Below, one piece after another: positions 1 to 10,439 of a DNA stretch of 64,000 bases. A model generated the notes under the pieces. That model saw only the letters and a list, made by a program, of their open reading frames with translations. It made no database searches and had not been told where the DNA came from. A program made the translations under genes and the position numbers. Origin of the DNA: Diplosphaera chodatii. Its lineage: Eukaryota; Chlorophyta; Trebouxiophyceae; Prasiolales; Stichococcaceae. Each line of letters starts with the position of its first letter. The first letter of the stretch is position 1. The DNA is taken from contig JAALGY010000033.1 of NCBI GenBank assembly GCA_032358165.1, positions 248,001 through 312,000 on the forward strand. Direction: 5' to 3'.

Positions 1-2163
1 GATCACCACATGCCATCTGGTAAAGCAGCGTTCGCCAAATGCAGCCGGCAGCTGGACTGGACACCTCTCCTGTTGGCACCTTGCTGACCAATGTGCAGGT
101 CATATAGTCAAGGCAAGTAGTCCTTACAGCCTCTGGTGAGTGCGGAATGTCCAGCTGCTGCGACCACTCAAAGGCATTCTTCTCTGGATGCCATTGGGTC
201 GCTGTGATGGGATACTGCAATGCAAACTGAAGCTCGATCAGCCCGGAGACAAAAGCGCTTCCATGAGCCACAAACTCCATGGAATCGATGCCTGCTAATC
301 ACCGGATAGATGTTCATTTTGTATGTAGTGCAACTCCTGCAATGAGCACTACCTTGTGAGCCTCCACTGTGGAGACGAAGGGCTTGCCTTTCCGGTCTGT
401 TGACGTCGTGATCACCCTGAAGAAGTGCTCGAGTCGACTGCTGGCATGGAAAGCTGACACACCCACACCTGCAAAGCAATGCGGCATATGCTGATTCTGC
501 CGTGGCATCAGGCGCACAGCACAGGCACTGACACCTTTGACACCTTGAGCGCTGCCAGTTCAGGGAGCTCAGCTTGTGCTGCACACAGGTGAGTCACAGT
601 GTGGTCTGAAGCTGCCTATGATCACGACTAGCGAGCTGGCCTCACCGTAGCTGTGGTTCTCCATGGTGACAGGCTTCTGCTGCAGGTCACGGCGCACCGT
701 CTTGGGCAGCAGCTGCCAGAAGCGACTTTTCTGTAGTGCAAGCGTGACAGCTGTCATCTGCTTACCTTCCTACCATGTGCAGGCCATCAACATGACCTGC
801 CAGCATCCGCCCACTAGTGCAGAGGCCACTACGTAACAGGTCAGACATATGGAGTCAGTTACAAGTCCAGCCTGTGGCTTGCACAAGTGCTCACCTCGCC
901 GCCCGGCTCCAGCTTGACGGTCGAGGGGTTGTTGGTGCCATCGTATGTGTCCAGGAGAAAGTTCTCCTGAGCCACCGCAACCGACACCGCCTCCATGCCC
1001 AGGCAGGTGGCATGCATCTGCAGGCGCAATGGCAGTCAGCCCGAAAGCAGGAAGCAGATGCCCACCAAAGGGTTGCGCCAGGGAGAGGCTGCAGGACATG
1101 TGGATGAGCAGGGCGCCAAAGCCGAGGCAGGTGCCGTGCATCTGCGGGCACGCATGCCGGTGGTCTCGACGTGCAGAAGAGACGCCTGTGACAAGCGCCA
1201 GACGTATCCTTTGGTGGAGTCCGCACCGGGAAGTAGTCCCCGTTGTCATTGGCTGCCTTGGTCAAATTCAGCAGCAAGACCACAGAGTCATAGTAGGGGT
1301 GTCCAGGCGATAGGTCCTGGCCGCCGCCGGGGATAAGCACCCCATTGATCTTGCTGAACCTGCAGTGCAGGAGACATATAGGCTGATAGTCCAGGCATGC
1401 GACTGATGTACCCTTCACAGGGCAAGTTGTTACAAATTGCAGCGAGCACTCGATCAATCTCGGTGGACCATGGTGGGTCGAGGGGCAAGCTTACATGCGC
1501 TTCATTTCGTCAGGCGGCATGTCGCAAGGCAGACCCACGGCACGGGCGCCAGCAGCCTGCACACAGCCGGGTGCTTCCCCCTTGAGCTGCTCGCATGCAT
1601 GAATTGCGTTCTGCCGACAGCTGCCTGGCATGCGCAGGGCGGTTGCAACCGCATGCTGTGTCGTTTACCTGCACAAAGCGCACGTACGACGCCGCGATGT
1701 AGGTGTGGCCCTCAGGGGCTGGGCTGCCAGTCTGGGAGACGGGATGTAAGTGGTGACCATACAATGTCAGAGATGCCGGCTTTGACCATGCATGTCATGA
1801 TGTGACACATGCTGCCAAGGCGTATGCTGTTCGCCGCAAGGAGGTCATCGTCAACAGTCAGACGGCTCCCTGAAGAGCGCACACCTCGCTGAGGATGCCG
1901 ATCAGGGGCCTGTTGTTGAGCTGCCCTGTAAGCTGCTGCAGAGGCGCAGTAAGCCTGACCCCACTGATGTCCGCTGGGTTCCTGCATCGATGGCAGCGCC
2001 CACTTCAGATGCACCTACTCGTCATTGACATCGCTTCGAAATGCTCAAAGTGGACTGCAAGCAATGTTCTGATGGCGTGCACATGCCTGACAGCACCGCC
2101 GCAGCCAGCAAACACCACCACCACCAAGGCCACTGCGGCTGCCGCGCGACACACACCCGCCAT
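1..2163 (-). CDS. GGH: gamma-glutamyl hydrolase (folate polyglutamate hydrolase), 3' end cut by window edge
   Basis: Class-I glutamine-amidotransferase-fold cysteine peptidase that removes gamma-glutamate from folate polyglutamates in the vacuole or secretory path. Exons (minus): 2163-2097, 1925-1885, 1731-1669, 1556-1495, 1359-1227, 1017-895, 730-646, 468-353, 214-<1; every phase closes. Exon 1 encodes a hydrophobic signal peptide starting [13 protein letters not shown]. Then follow [36 protein letters not shown], the nucleophile elbow [11 protein letters not shown] (catalytic Cys) and [17 protein letters not shown] with the catalytic His and Glu. The order and spacing match plant GGH. A second, partial copy of the nucleophile exon lies in the intron at 1226-1018. 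Reading continues through a possible donor at 127-126 because the residues fit the family C terminus. Divergent from the aspartate kinase gene. Confidence 0.9.
1121..1141 (-). other. second copy of the GGH nucleophile exon start
   Basis: Inside the GGH intron before exon 1017-895, a stretch preceded by gcccgcag encodes [12 protein letters not shown]. The used exon, preceded by gcctgcag, encodes [11 protein letters not shown]. The first 21 bases agree at 18 positions, then similarity stops. The copy carries the more canonical GTCLGF motif but lacks the following conserved GGH residues and a good in-phase donor. It may be an alternative exon or a remnant of exon duplication. Confidence 0.45.
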
Positions 2164-2388
2164 GATTGGAACTGCCTCAGTGACGGCGCATGGTGTGAAT
2201 CTGCAGGATGTGCAGCATCGACACTCATCTCGCTTCTGCTGTACAGTTCGCAGCTCCCCTTGTGAGCTGGTGTTGACTAATGCCCTCCAACGCTCGAGCC
2301 TCTCGATCAACAGTTTCCGGGTTCACAAACCCTCTGATGCAGCTGATGCTGTCGCACAGAGCTTTTTGTGAGTGATTGGCAGCAAAAC
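2164..2388. promoter_or_regulatory. divergent intergenic region between GGH and aspartate kinase
   Basis: About 225 bp separate the proposed GGH start (minus) and the proposed aspartate kinase start (plus), so both genes probably share a short bidirectional promoter. I see no clear TATA box. The boundary rests on the two inferred start codons. Confidence 0.4.
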
Positions 2389-5300
2389 ATGGCCGCTGGC
2401 GTGCTATGTGGCCAGTCAGCTCTGCTGACGGCTGCTCAATCACGTCAGACATCCGGCTCCTACTGCACATGCAGCGGTCGGGAAGCACCTGCTCTGATCG
2501 ACCACAGGCAGTATGCGCAGACTGGGGTGGCGCGCCGCCAGCGGCACGCAGAGAGAGCAGCATCAGCTAGCAGCGCCCTGCCGGCGGCACGGCAGCGATG
2601 CGTCAGCCGGCAGCAGCACAGAGTTGATAGCATAACATGTAGTGCAGCTTCTGGTAGTGTCAACTGCACAGCAGTGTCCACGCCGAAACTTGAGCAGCCT
2701 GGCGCTCATCTGGATCAGGTGAGCGCATGACCACCATTGGGCTCAGGGGTTGCCCACTTGCTCCTGGTGACGAAACATGCAGTCAAGTAGCGTGCGTTCA
2801 GCACGATGGGGAACAGCAAAGCGTCGATCATGCTAGAATCACACAGAGACAGTTGATGCTCGAGTGCCTATTCTGTTGGACGCCGCAAGACGGCAGTCCG
2901 ATTCTGCGTCGCAGCTGTCCGTGGTGTACAAGTTTGGCGGCTCTTCGGTGGCCAGCGCCGAGCGCATGCTCGAGGTCGCAGACATCGTGTGCAGCTTCCA
3001 GGACCAGGCACCCGTCGTCGTGCTGTCCGCCATGGGCAAGGTGAGTGAGATTTGGTCCGTTGCGGCTGCACATGCACCTGCCAACAGGTGGAGGGCGTGT
3101 GCAGCTGCGTGGTACTAGTGCTTGGATCGATCTCAGAGCGTCGCCGCGGTCGGCACCTCCTGCTCAGCAACTAGATCTGCACCTTGATGTGCAGCATATG
3201 TTGGCTGTGCAAACGGCATGCCCAAACTGGATATTGCACCATTTTGCAGACGACGAACCTGCTGCTGCAAGCGGGCGAGGAGGCGCTGCGGACAGACCCC
3301 GATGACATTGCGAGGCTGCGGCCCCTCATGTGAGTGAATCTCGCGTTCTCACTAGGAGGCAGCATGGTGTCTGCACAGCAGCAGCTGTGTGTAGAGGATA
3401 CCACCGTCACGCTGCCCAGGTCGCGGTGCTGAGGTGTTCTGTGTTGCCTGTCGAACGCAGAGCCATCCAGGAGCTGCATCAGTTTACGGCAGATGAGATC
3501 GATGTAGATGCAGCCACACGCTTTGAGATGGAGCGGCTGCTGATGAACCTGCAGCAGCTGCTCGTGGGCATCTCCATCATGCAGGTCAGCTTGCAGGCTG
3601 CAGCGTGCAGTGCATTTGTATATGTTGCCAGCACGTTGCGTGCACCCTGCTGTTCATCAGGGACAATGATGTTCATGTCCACCAAGCGCCTGTGACACTC
3701 TGTGCTCGACATGCTGCAGGACCTCACAGCGAGGGCACGCGACAGCCTCGTGTCCTTTGGCGAGCGGCTGTCCACGCGGCTCTTTGCAGCGCTGCTCAAC
3801 TCCCAGGTTTGCAATCAAAGCGTATGTAAACAGCAAATACTTCATGGCGAGCGGCTTGTGAGCTGATTGCTGCATGGGGATATCACCCTGCTTGATCGAC
3901 AGGTCCTGCCTGCTGTGCTGTAGGGCGTGCGCGCACAGCAGCATGATGCTTGGGACATTGGCGTGACCACCAATGACGCCTTTGGCAATGCGGACGTCAA
4001 CTATCCGCTGACCCTACCAGCAGTGCGCCAGGCACTGACTCGGCAGCCAGGCGATGCGCCCTGCATACCCATCGTGACAGGCTTCCTGGGTCGGGGCCAT
4101 GGCACAGGTGGGCGCAAAGCTCAACCCTCAGACTGGACATACATGTTGACATCATGGCAGCCACTTGGCAGCACCCCTCCAATGGCATCCGCCACGTGCT
4201 GTCAGGCTTCCTCCGTACCATCGCTGCTTCTGAATGTGCACAGTTCTTATGCAGGTGCCATCACGACACTGGGGCGCGGCGGCAGCGACTTGACAGCCAC
4301 GCTCATAGGTGCAGCGCTCGGCGTGCAGGAGGTGCAAGTCTGGAAGGACGTGGATGGTGCGTCGACATGCGGAAACCTGTCAGATGTGCAGAACCTGTCA
4401 AGGTTTCCATTGGCACAGGTTTCGCTGGCGCGTGCGTCAGATGCACTGTGACCGGCTCGTAGCTGGCCGCGCCAAGGGGCTTACTGATGCGAGACCTGGC
4501 AAAACGCTATCTTGTCTGGCGACAGGCGTCCTGACCAGCGACCCGCGCATGGTGGCCAGCGCGGCCCCTATTCCTCTGCTCACATTTGACGAGGCCACCG
4601 AGTTGGCGTACTTTGGCGCCGCCGTGCTGCACCCGCTCGCGATGCAGCCGGCGCTGCAGAACGGCGGGCTCGCCGTGCGCGTGAAGAATTCGTACAACAG
4701 GTGAGGTGTCTTGGAACACTGTGTGCTGCTGGACCAGTGTTGCTGCTTTGTGACAGGCAGGGCAGTACACACCACATTCTGCATTGTGGCAAACTGGCCC
4801 ACCAGATGCTGATGGTGCCTCCCATCACGCAGCAGACGGTTATGACCCAAGCCCACATGAACGGACTGTTCCATGTTTCTCCTGCTGTGCGCAGGTTAGC
4901 TGGCGGGACGCTCATCACGCCCGCACGTGATATGGCGGATGCGCTCGTGACGTGCATCGTGCTGAAGCCACATGTGACGCTCATGGACATCGTCAGCACC
5001 AAGATGCTGGGCCAGTTCGGCTTCCTGGTGAGTGGGACTTAGGCATGATCAGAGTCACCATCTAGCTGCTGCGATGATGGTAATCAGCAGGCAAAGACAC
5101 TTGCAAGTGTTCAAGTCCAAGCCGCCTTCTGCACATATGTTGTGACACCCACCACCGCCAGGGTGCATCGGGTCTGCTGGCAGCAACCACAGAAGACAGG
5201 GAATTTGCATAAGGTATCTGACCTGCCATGTGGTGCTCCCCTGTAGGCAACCATCTTCGGGATCTTCCAGAAGCAGGAGGTGTCGGTGGATGTGGTGGCC

Positions 5301-5974
5301 ACCTCGGAGGTATCCATCTCGCTGACGCTGGACCCCAGCAAGATCTGGAGCCGCGACCTCATTGACGACGAGCTGGACGGCCTCGTGGCGTCCTTTGGCG
5401 AGGTCGCCAAGGTGTGCATGTCTGTCGCCTGGGAGTTCTCCTGGTATGATGCGCATGCCGATGCTGCACCTGAAAGCCCTAGCAGTGTCTCCGATCGTCT
5501 CAGCCGGCAGGCTGCCGTTCATCGCAGCTTGCTGCATGGGCTGCAATCTATTTAACGTCCGGAACGTTGCTGGCAGAGCTTGACTGACCGTACATCCACA
5601 CTGCGTTCATGAATGCAGGTGTCCTACACACGTGGAATGAGCATCATCAGCCTCATCTGCAACGTGCAGCGCACATCGGAGATCCTTGAGCGTGTCTTCA
5701 GGGTACTGGGCGCTCAGGGCGTCAATGTGAAGATGATGAGCCAGGTGCGATGCTTCTCCATATGCGGGATCCTGTCCGCTGCAACTCCGCTGCAATGGCT
5801 GCAATTGTGGTGAAACCTGTTTCAGGTCCCGGCGTCATATGGCTGGACATCAACAATTCGAAAGTGCTACTGCAGGGCGCCTCAAAGACCAACATTGCAC
5901 TGATTGTGGCAGATGAGGAGGCATCAGCAGCAGTGCGGGGCCTGCACTGCGAGTTCTTTGAGCCCAAGCTCTAG
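2389..5974 (+). CDS. monofunctional aspartate kinase, plastid-type, two ACT domains
   Basis: Phosphorylates aspartate, the first step to lysine, threonine and methionine, in the chloroplast. Exons: 2389-2718, 2897-3040, 3250-3329, 3461-3584, 3720-3806, 3924-4107, 4255-4356, 4526-4700, 4895-5027, 5247-5411, 5619-5744, 5876-5974; all phases close (582 aa). The first 110 residues are Ala/Ser/Arg-rich like a transit peptide; this exon and its join are the least certain part. KFGGSSVAS (about residue 121) is the amino-acid-kinase signature; GFLGRGHGTG with TLGRGGSDLTA and LTSDPRM form the catalytic core. The last four exons hold two ACT domains (FGIFQKQEVSVDVVATSEVS and VFRVLGAQGVNVKMMSQ), as expected for a lysine-sensitive enzyme. 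No homoserine dehydrogenase domain follows, so it is monofunctional. Confidence 0.92.
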
Positions 5975-6767
5975 TATGCTTTGGGAACCTGGCTGGCTTG
6001 CAGCTGCCAGGTTGGCAGGACAGGGGCTTCTGGGAACAGCAGCTTCTGAGGCAACCGCCGCCGTCCACCGTCAGCATGAGCGTGACCTCGAGCTGAGTAT
6101 GCTGGCCGCCAGGCAACCGGAAGTCGACCATGGTGGGGGCGAGTATCACAGGGTGGCTTGCAGGCAGCGGTCGCTGTGCAATGCATATCCTGCACTGGGC
6201 GATGCACTGGTTTCAGCGCACCGCTCATAGCCCCTAGCCTCTAGGATGGATTGCAGTAGGGTAGACGTTGCAGTGGTTTGATGAAGCGATAGGTTCAGAC
6301 AATTGCGGACAGCACTAGCTCCGTTCAGCACAGTCAGCGAGTCGGCAGCGTGTTGGCAAGCGTGCGTGCGCTGTTGCCGGTCGATATTGCTGTCCATTGG
6401 TCCGAGTAGCTTGGCATGCAGGAAGGTACGGCACACGGCAGATGCCCACACACTCCGGAACAACATGAAGTGAAGGGGTCCTACGCCACCTGCATCCACC
6501 CTGGTCACTAGTGTACCACTGTACTGAATCTAGTGCTTTGATGCATGTCGTGAAACCACCTCAAAGCTTGGTTGCGTTCCCGAGATGACAACCCAGCACC
6601 TTCGTGCTTCCAAAGGCGTGCGCTATCCGCTGCAGCAGGACGATAGGCAAAGTAGCTTCTGCAGACGCAGTGCCAATCCCATCATGGGCATCCTTACCTG
6701 TATGTAGCTGAATCCGAAAGCACTGAGTTTTGGTGCAAATACTAGGATGTGAGAATCATCGGAGCCC
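5975..6767. other. intergenic region
   Basis: About 790 bp between aspartate kinase and the formyltransferase, both on plus. It should hold the 3' UTR of the first and the promoter of the second. Short ORFs on both strands have no family-like sequence. No repeat or RNA gene is recognisable. Confidence 0.5.
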
Positions 6768-9700
6768 ATGCTGCGTGCTGCAGCGTCAGGCAGGCAGTGG
6801 GCGGCTTTGTTCAGGATGGCATCTGTCGGCCAGCGTCCATTCAGTGCGCACCGCACATCATGCGGCAGCCGCCAGCAGCAGGCCTTTGCAATGCCGCAGT
6901 GCACCGCGCAAACCATGAGATACAGCACGCCTCATTGCCCCGCACCTCACAGGCAGCACTCGGCGCTGATCTCCTCCGCCGCCATGTGTGGGGCGCATTT
7001 GTCCAGTGGCGGCGCATGCCCCTGCGGACAAAGATCACTCCTGCACAGACACAGCTGCTGCAGCGCTGCACGGAGACTACTCAGCACCGCAGCAGTGGCA
7101 GCGGCAGCGAGCGGTGCGGCGTCAGGCACTGTCCGCAACAAGATCGTGTTCCTGGGGACGCCGGAGGTCGCCGCCGGCGCACTGCAGCAGCTGCTGGAGG
7201 CAGCGAACAGCCCTGGCGCAGACTTCGAGGTGTCAGTTGTACTGAGCTGAGCTGCTACGGATCAAATCAGCATGAAGCTGCATATTTAGTCTGCATCTGT
7301 TCCATGGTCATAGCTCCTTCAGAACTTATGGACCCGAGGGCGCTTCCTATTGACAAATTGTCACTGCACGTTGTACAGGTGGCGGCAGTGGTGACGCAGC
7401 CCGGCAGGCGAAAGGGGCGCAGCAAGGGGCCCACCCCCTCGCCGGTCGCGGCATCCGCAGCAGAGCACGGCATGCCCGCCGACCTGGTGCTCACCCCAGA
7501 GTCAGCCCGCGATGTAAGGATCAATGCCTGCCTGCCTGTAGTGTGACACCACAGGCCACCTGCTCACACATGATGCTGAGCTGCCGATACCTTCTGGACT
7601 GTCGGCAGCTTCATTATCACGCGGTGTGGCACGCTGCAGGCGGGCTTCCTGGACCAGCTGCGCGGCATACAGCCGGACCTGTGCGTGACGGCGGCCTACG
7701 GCAACATCCTGCCGCGCGCGTTCCTGGACATCCCCCGCCGCGGGACGCTGAACATCCACCCCAGCCTACTGCCGCGGTGGCGCGGCGCTGCGCCAGTTCC
7801 CCGGGCCATCGAGGTACGGTAGCAAGGAGGGGATTTCGCCTAGTCCTCCCACACACCACCATTGTCAAAATCAAGGTTCTAGTCCGGGTCAATGCAGTCT
7901 AAGGCATCGTCAACTCATGGCGCACGCCCAACCATTTGGCTTCCCACTCAGCTGTGGCGCACGGACAGGTGTTGGTGTGCGGTTCGCTTGCAGCGCGTGA
8001 GAATCGTCACCAAGTGTGTCGATGGTTTTCGCAGGCCGGCGACACGGAGACCGGCGTCAGCGTGGCGTTCACAGTGCGCGCAATGGACGCTGGCCCGGTG
8101 CTGGCCGCCGAGCGGGTCGCCGTGTCACCGGACGTCCAGGCGCCCCAGCTGCTGGAGGACCTGTTCAAGCGCGGCTGCAGGTGGGCCCCCAACCAGCAGC
8201 AAACGACCAGGCCCTGCAGTGACTACCGCATGTCATCGGCAGCGCGCGCACGGTCTGGGAACCAAGGCACCTGCTCTGGCATTGAGGAGGCATGCAGCAC
8301 CCGAAACTGGCCAGACACAAAGCGGCTCCTGCCCGCAGGCTGCTGTTAGACCAGCTGCCCGCGGTGTGGGCCGGTGAGGCTGCGGCGGCAGCGGTGCCGC
8401 AGGACGAGGCGCACGTCACGCACGCGCCCAAGGTGTGCCTCTCCGGCATGCGGCTGGCAGCACGTCTCGCAGTTGTTGCCGTCCCGAAGTCTGCTGATGC
8501 CGTCATCCGGGCAGGATCGCCGCTGTTGCAAACCGCTCTTGACCGCGGCCCTGTAGCGGTGACCATTGGCCTTCACCCCACCACCAAAAACAGCCCTCGT
8601 GGTTCGTGGATCCGCTGGGTTGGTGTGTGGTGCACGAGGTGCTGCGCATGCACGCCTTTGCCACTGACCTGGCCATGCTGTTGTGCAGATGAGCAAGGAG
8701 GAGGGCGCGCTCAGCTTTGCGCAGCCGGCGCTGCAGCTGCACAACAAGGCGAGCGCCGATTCCCTGCCAAAGTCAGCCAGCAGCTGCGCATCCATCGCTA
8801 CACAGTCGTCTAAGTGCCTTCACGCAGGCGTCTAAGTGCCTTCACGTGCACCCTGACCTGAGTTCTCACAGCAGTTCTATGTTTGTGTGCAGGTGCGCGC
8901 ATTTGCAGGATGGCCCGGCACCATCGCCACTCTCTACCTCCAGGGTGGGTCCGTCATGACCTGAACGACTGCTCACTGGCCGCAAGCTGTGGACTGCAGG
9001 TCCGTCTGCATGCGCCTCCTGAGATGTGCGCATGGAAGGGCATGCCACGAGTGGCAATGCTGTCCCAGTGCTGACGCCCGCAACCTGTTGCGCGCAGAGG
9101 AGGATGGCTCATGGACGCCTTTGGACCTGAAGGTACCCACCCAGCTGCTGCCTCTCGTGCACCTTCACATCAGCATGTCGATGGAGATGTTGGCGCTTGC
9201 ATGCTGCTCGCAACGTCGGTCGCTCAGCACGCTGCTGCTGCAAGCTCACAGATTGTGGAGACGCGGCTGGGAGCCAGCTCAGGTGGCCGTGTGGGCGCGG
9301 CGGCAGAGGTCGTGTTCGACAATGGCGCCCTGCACATCAGCTGCGGTGCCGGCGGCGTGCTGAAGGTGACGGTCCTCTGCAGAAGTCAGCGTACTTGTTC
9401 CGCTCTGGTCAAGAAGATGTTATTGGGTGGTCAGTCAAGGGCGCAGGACACCTCTGACCATGTCCAGCTCTGGAATGCAATGCGTGATCAGAGGTGTACT
9501 TGCACCAACAAAGCGCAGCAGCACTGACGCGACCCACCGGCTGGCAAGACATTGTGTGCCAGAGCTTGTACTGCAGTTGACATGTGTGCTGTTGTCACTG
9601 CAAGAGGTGTTGCCAAATCTAGCATCGATGTTCACGCTGTCTGTCTTGCAGGTGTTGAGACTGCAGCCAGTGGGCAAGAAGGCCATGTCAGTGCAGGACT

Positions 9701-9861
9701 TCATGAACGGCTTTGTCAAGGGGCGCAGTATCTGGGCGTGCACAGTGGAGGACGATGCGGCGTTCCTGGAAGCAAGGGAACAGGGGAAGCAGGCATTGCC
9801 GCAGGGAGGCACACGGAAACACGAGCTTGAACAAGCTCAAACGGGGACCACTGCTGTATGA
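6768..9861 (+). CDS. fmt: methionyl-tRNA formyltransferase, organellar
   Basis: Transfers the formyl group of 10-formyl-tetrahydrofolate to initiator Met-tRNA for translation in plastid and/or mitochondrion. Exons: 6768-7229, 7379-7513, 7640-7813, 8035-8180, 8339-8432, 8689-8748, 8893-8944, 9098-9132, 9252-9365, 9652-9861 (493 aa). A 120-residue Ala/Ser/Arg/His-rich N terminus resembles a targeting peptide; the catalytic domain starts at [12 protein letters not shown]. It contains [15 protein letters not shown] and [10 protein letters not shown], with the expected Asn, His and Asp. The C-terminal OB-like domain includes [10 protein letters not shown] and ends with [16 protein letters not shown]. 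The exon ending at 8748 has a GC donor (AAG|GCGAGC); no GT donor there keeps the frame. The 35-bp exon at 9098 is supported by phase and the motif [12 protein letters not shown]. Confidence 0.92.
8807..8846. repeat. 18-bp direct duplication in fmt intron
   Basis: Two identical 18-bp copies (8807-8824 and 8829-8846, period 22) lie in the intron that has the GC donor. Probably a local slippage duplication without function. Confidence 0.8.
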
Positions 9862-10439
9862 TCGCACCCCCGTCTTGATGCTTGATGCTCGCTGTCCATG
9901 CTGCTGCTGCACCGCCTTCACATTGCTGCAGGGCCGGGTCGCAGGCTGCTCACACACATCAGCACCACTCAGTACTGACTAGTCCCAGTCAGTGTGTCAA
10001 CATCGTATATGCAGGACCCGGTCGCATGTAACTGCCGCACATCAGTTGCTGCTTGCTTCATCCTGTCCAGCATATGTCACATATCCTCGTAGTCCTGCAC
10101 ACAGGACAGCAAAGCGCAGGCGACATGCAGATACAGGAAGTGAGTGGCTGGTCCAAACAGACACGAAGTGCAAGGGCACCACTCATACTACTCTTGCTTG
10201 CCTAACTCCCACTGACATCTCAAGTACAGCTTGCTATCACATACTGAAGCTGAGGACACCTCTTCGCCCGCGGGTAGGCAAGTGATCCGGCACAAGAGCT
10301 ATCAAATGTTCACTGAGCTTCCGAAACTGGACGAACGTGCCACGACTGTCTGACTTTGCCGTTTTTCCCAAAGCCCGTGGCCGCTCGCCTCGCGACTGCT
10401 GCTGCTGTTGCACTGTTGCCCCACAGCCAGCAGGTGGCA
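9862..10439. other. convergent intergenic region
   Basis: Between the formyltransferase stop and the 3' end of the first F-box gene. A TGTAA pentamer at about 10027-10031 matches the chlorophyte polyadenylation signal and may serve the formyltransferase mRNA. Nothing else is recognisable. Confidence 0.4.
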
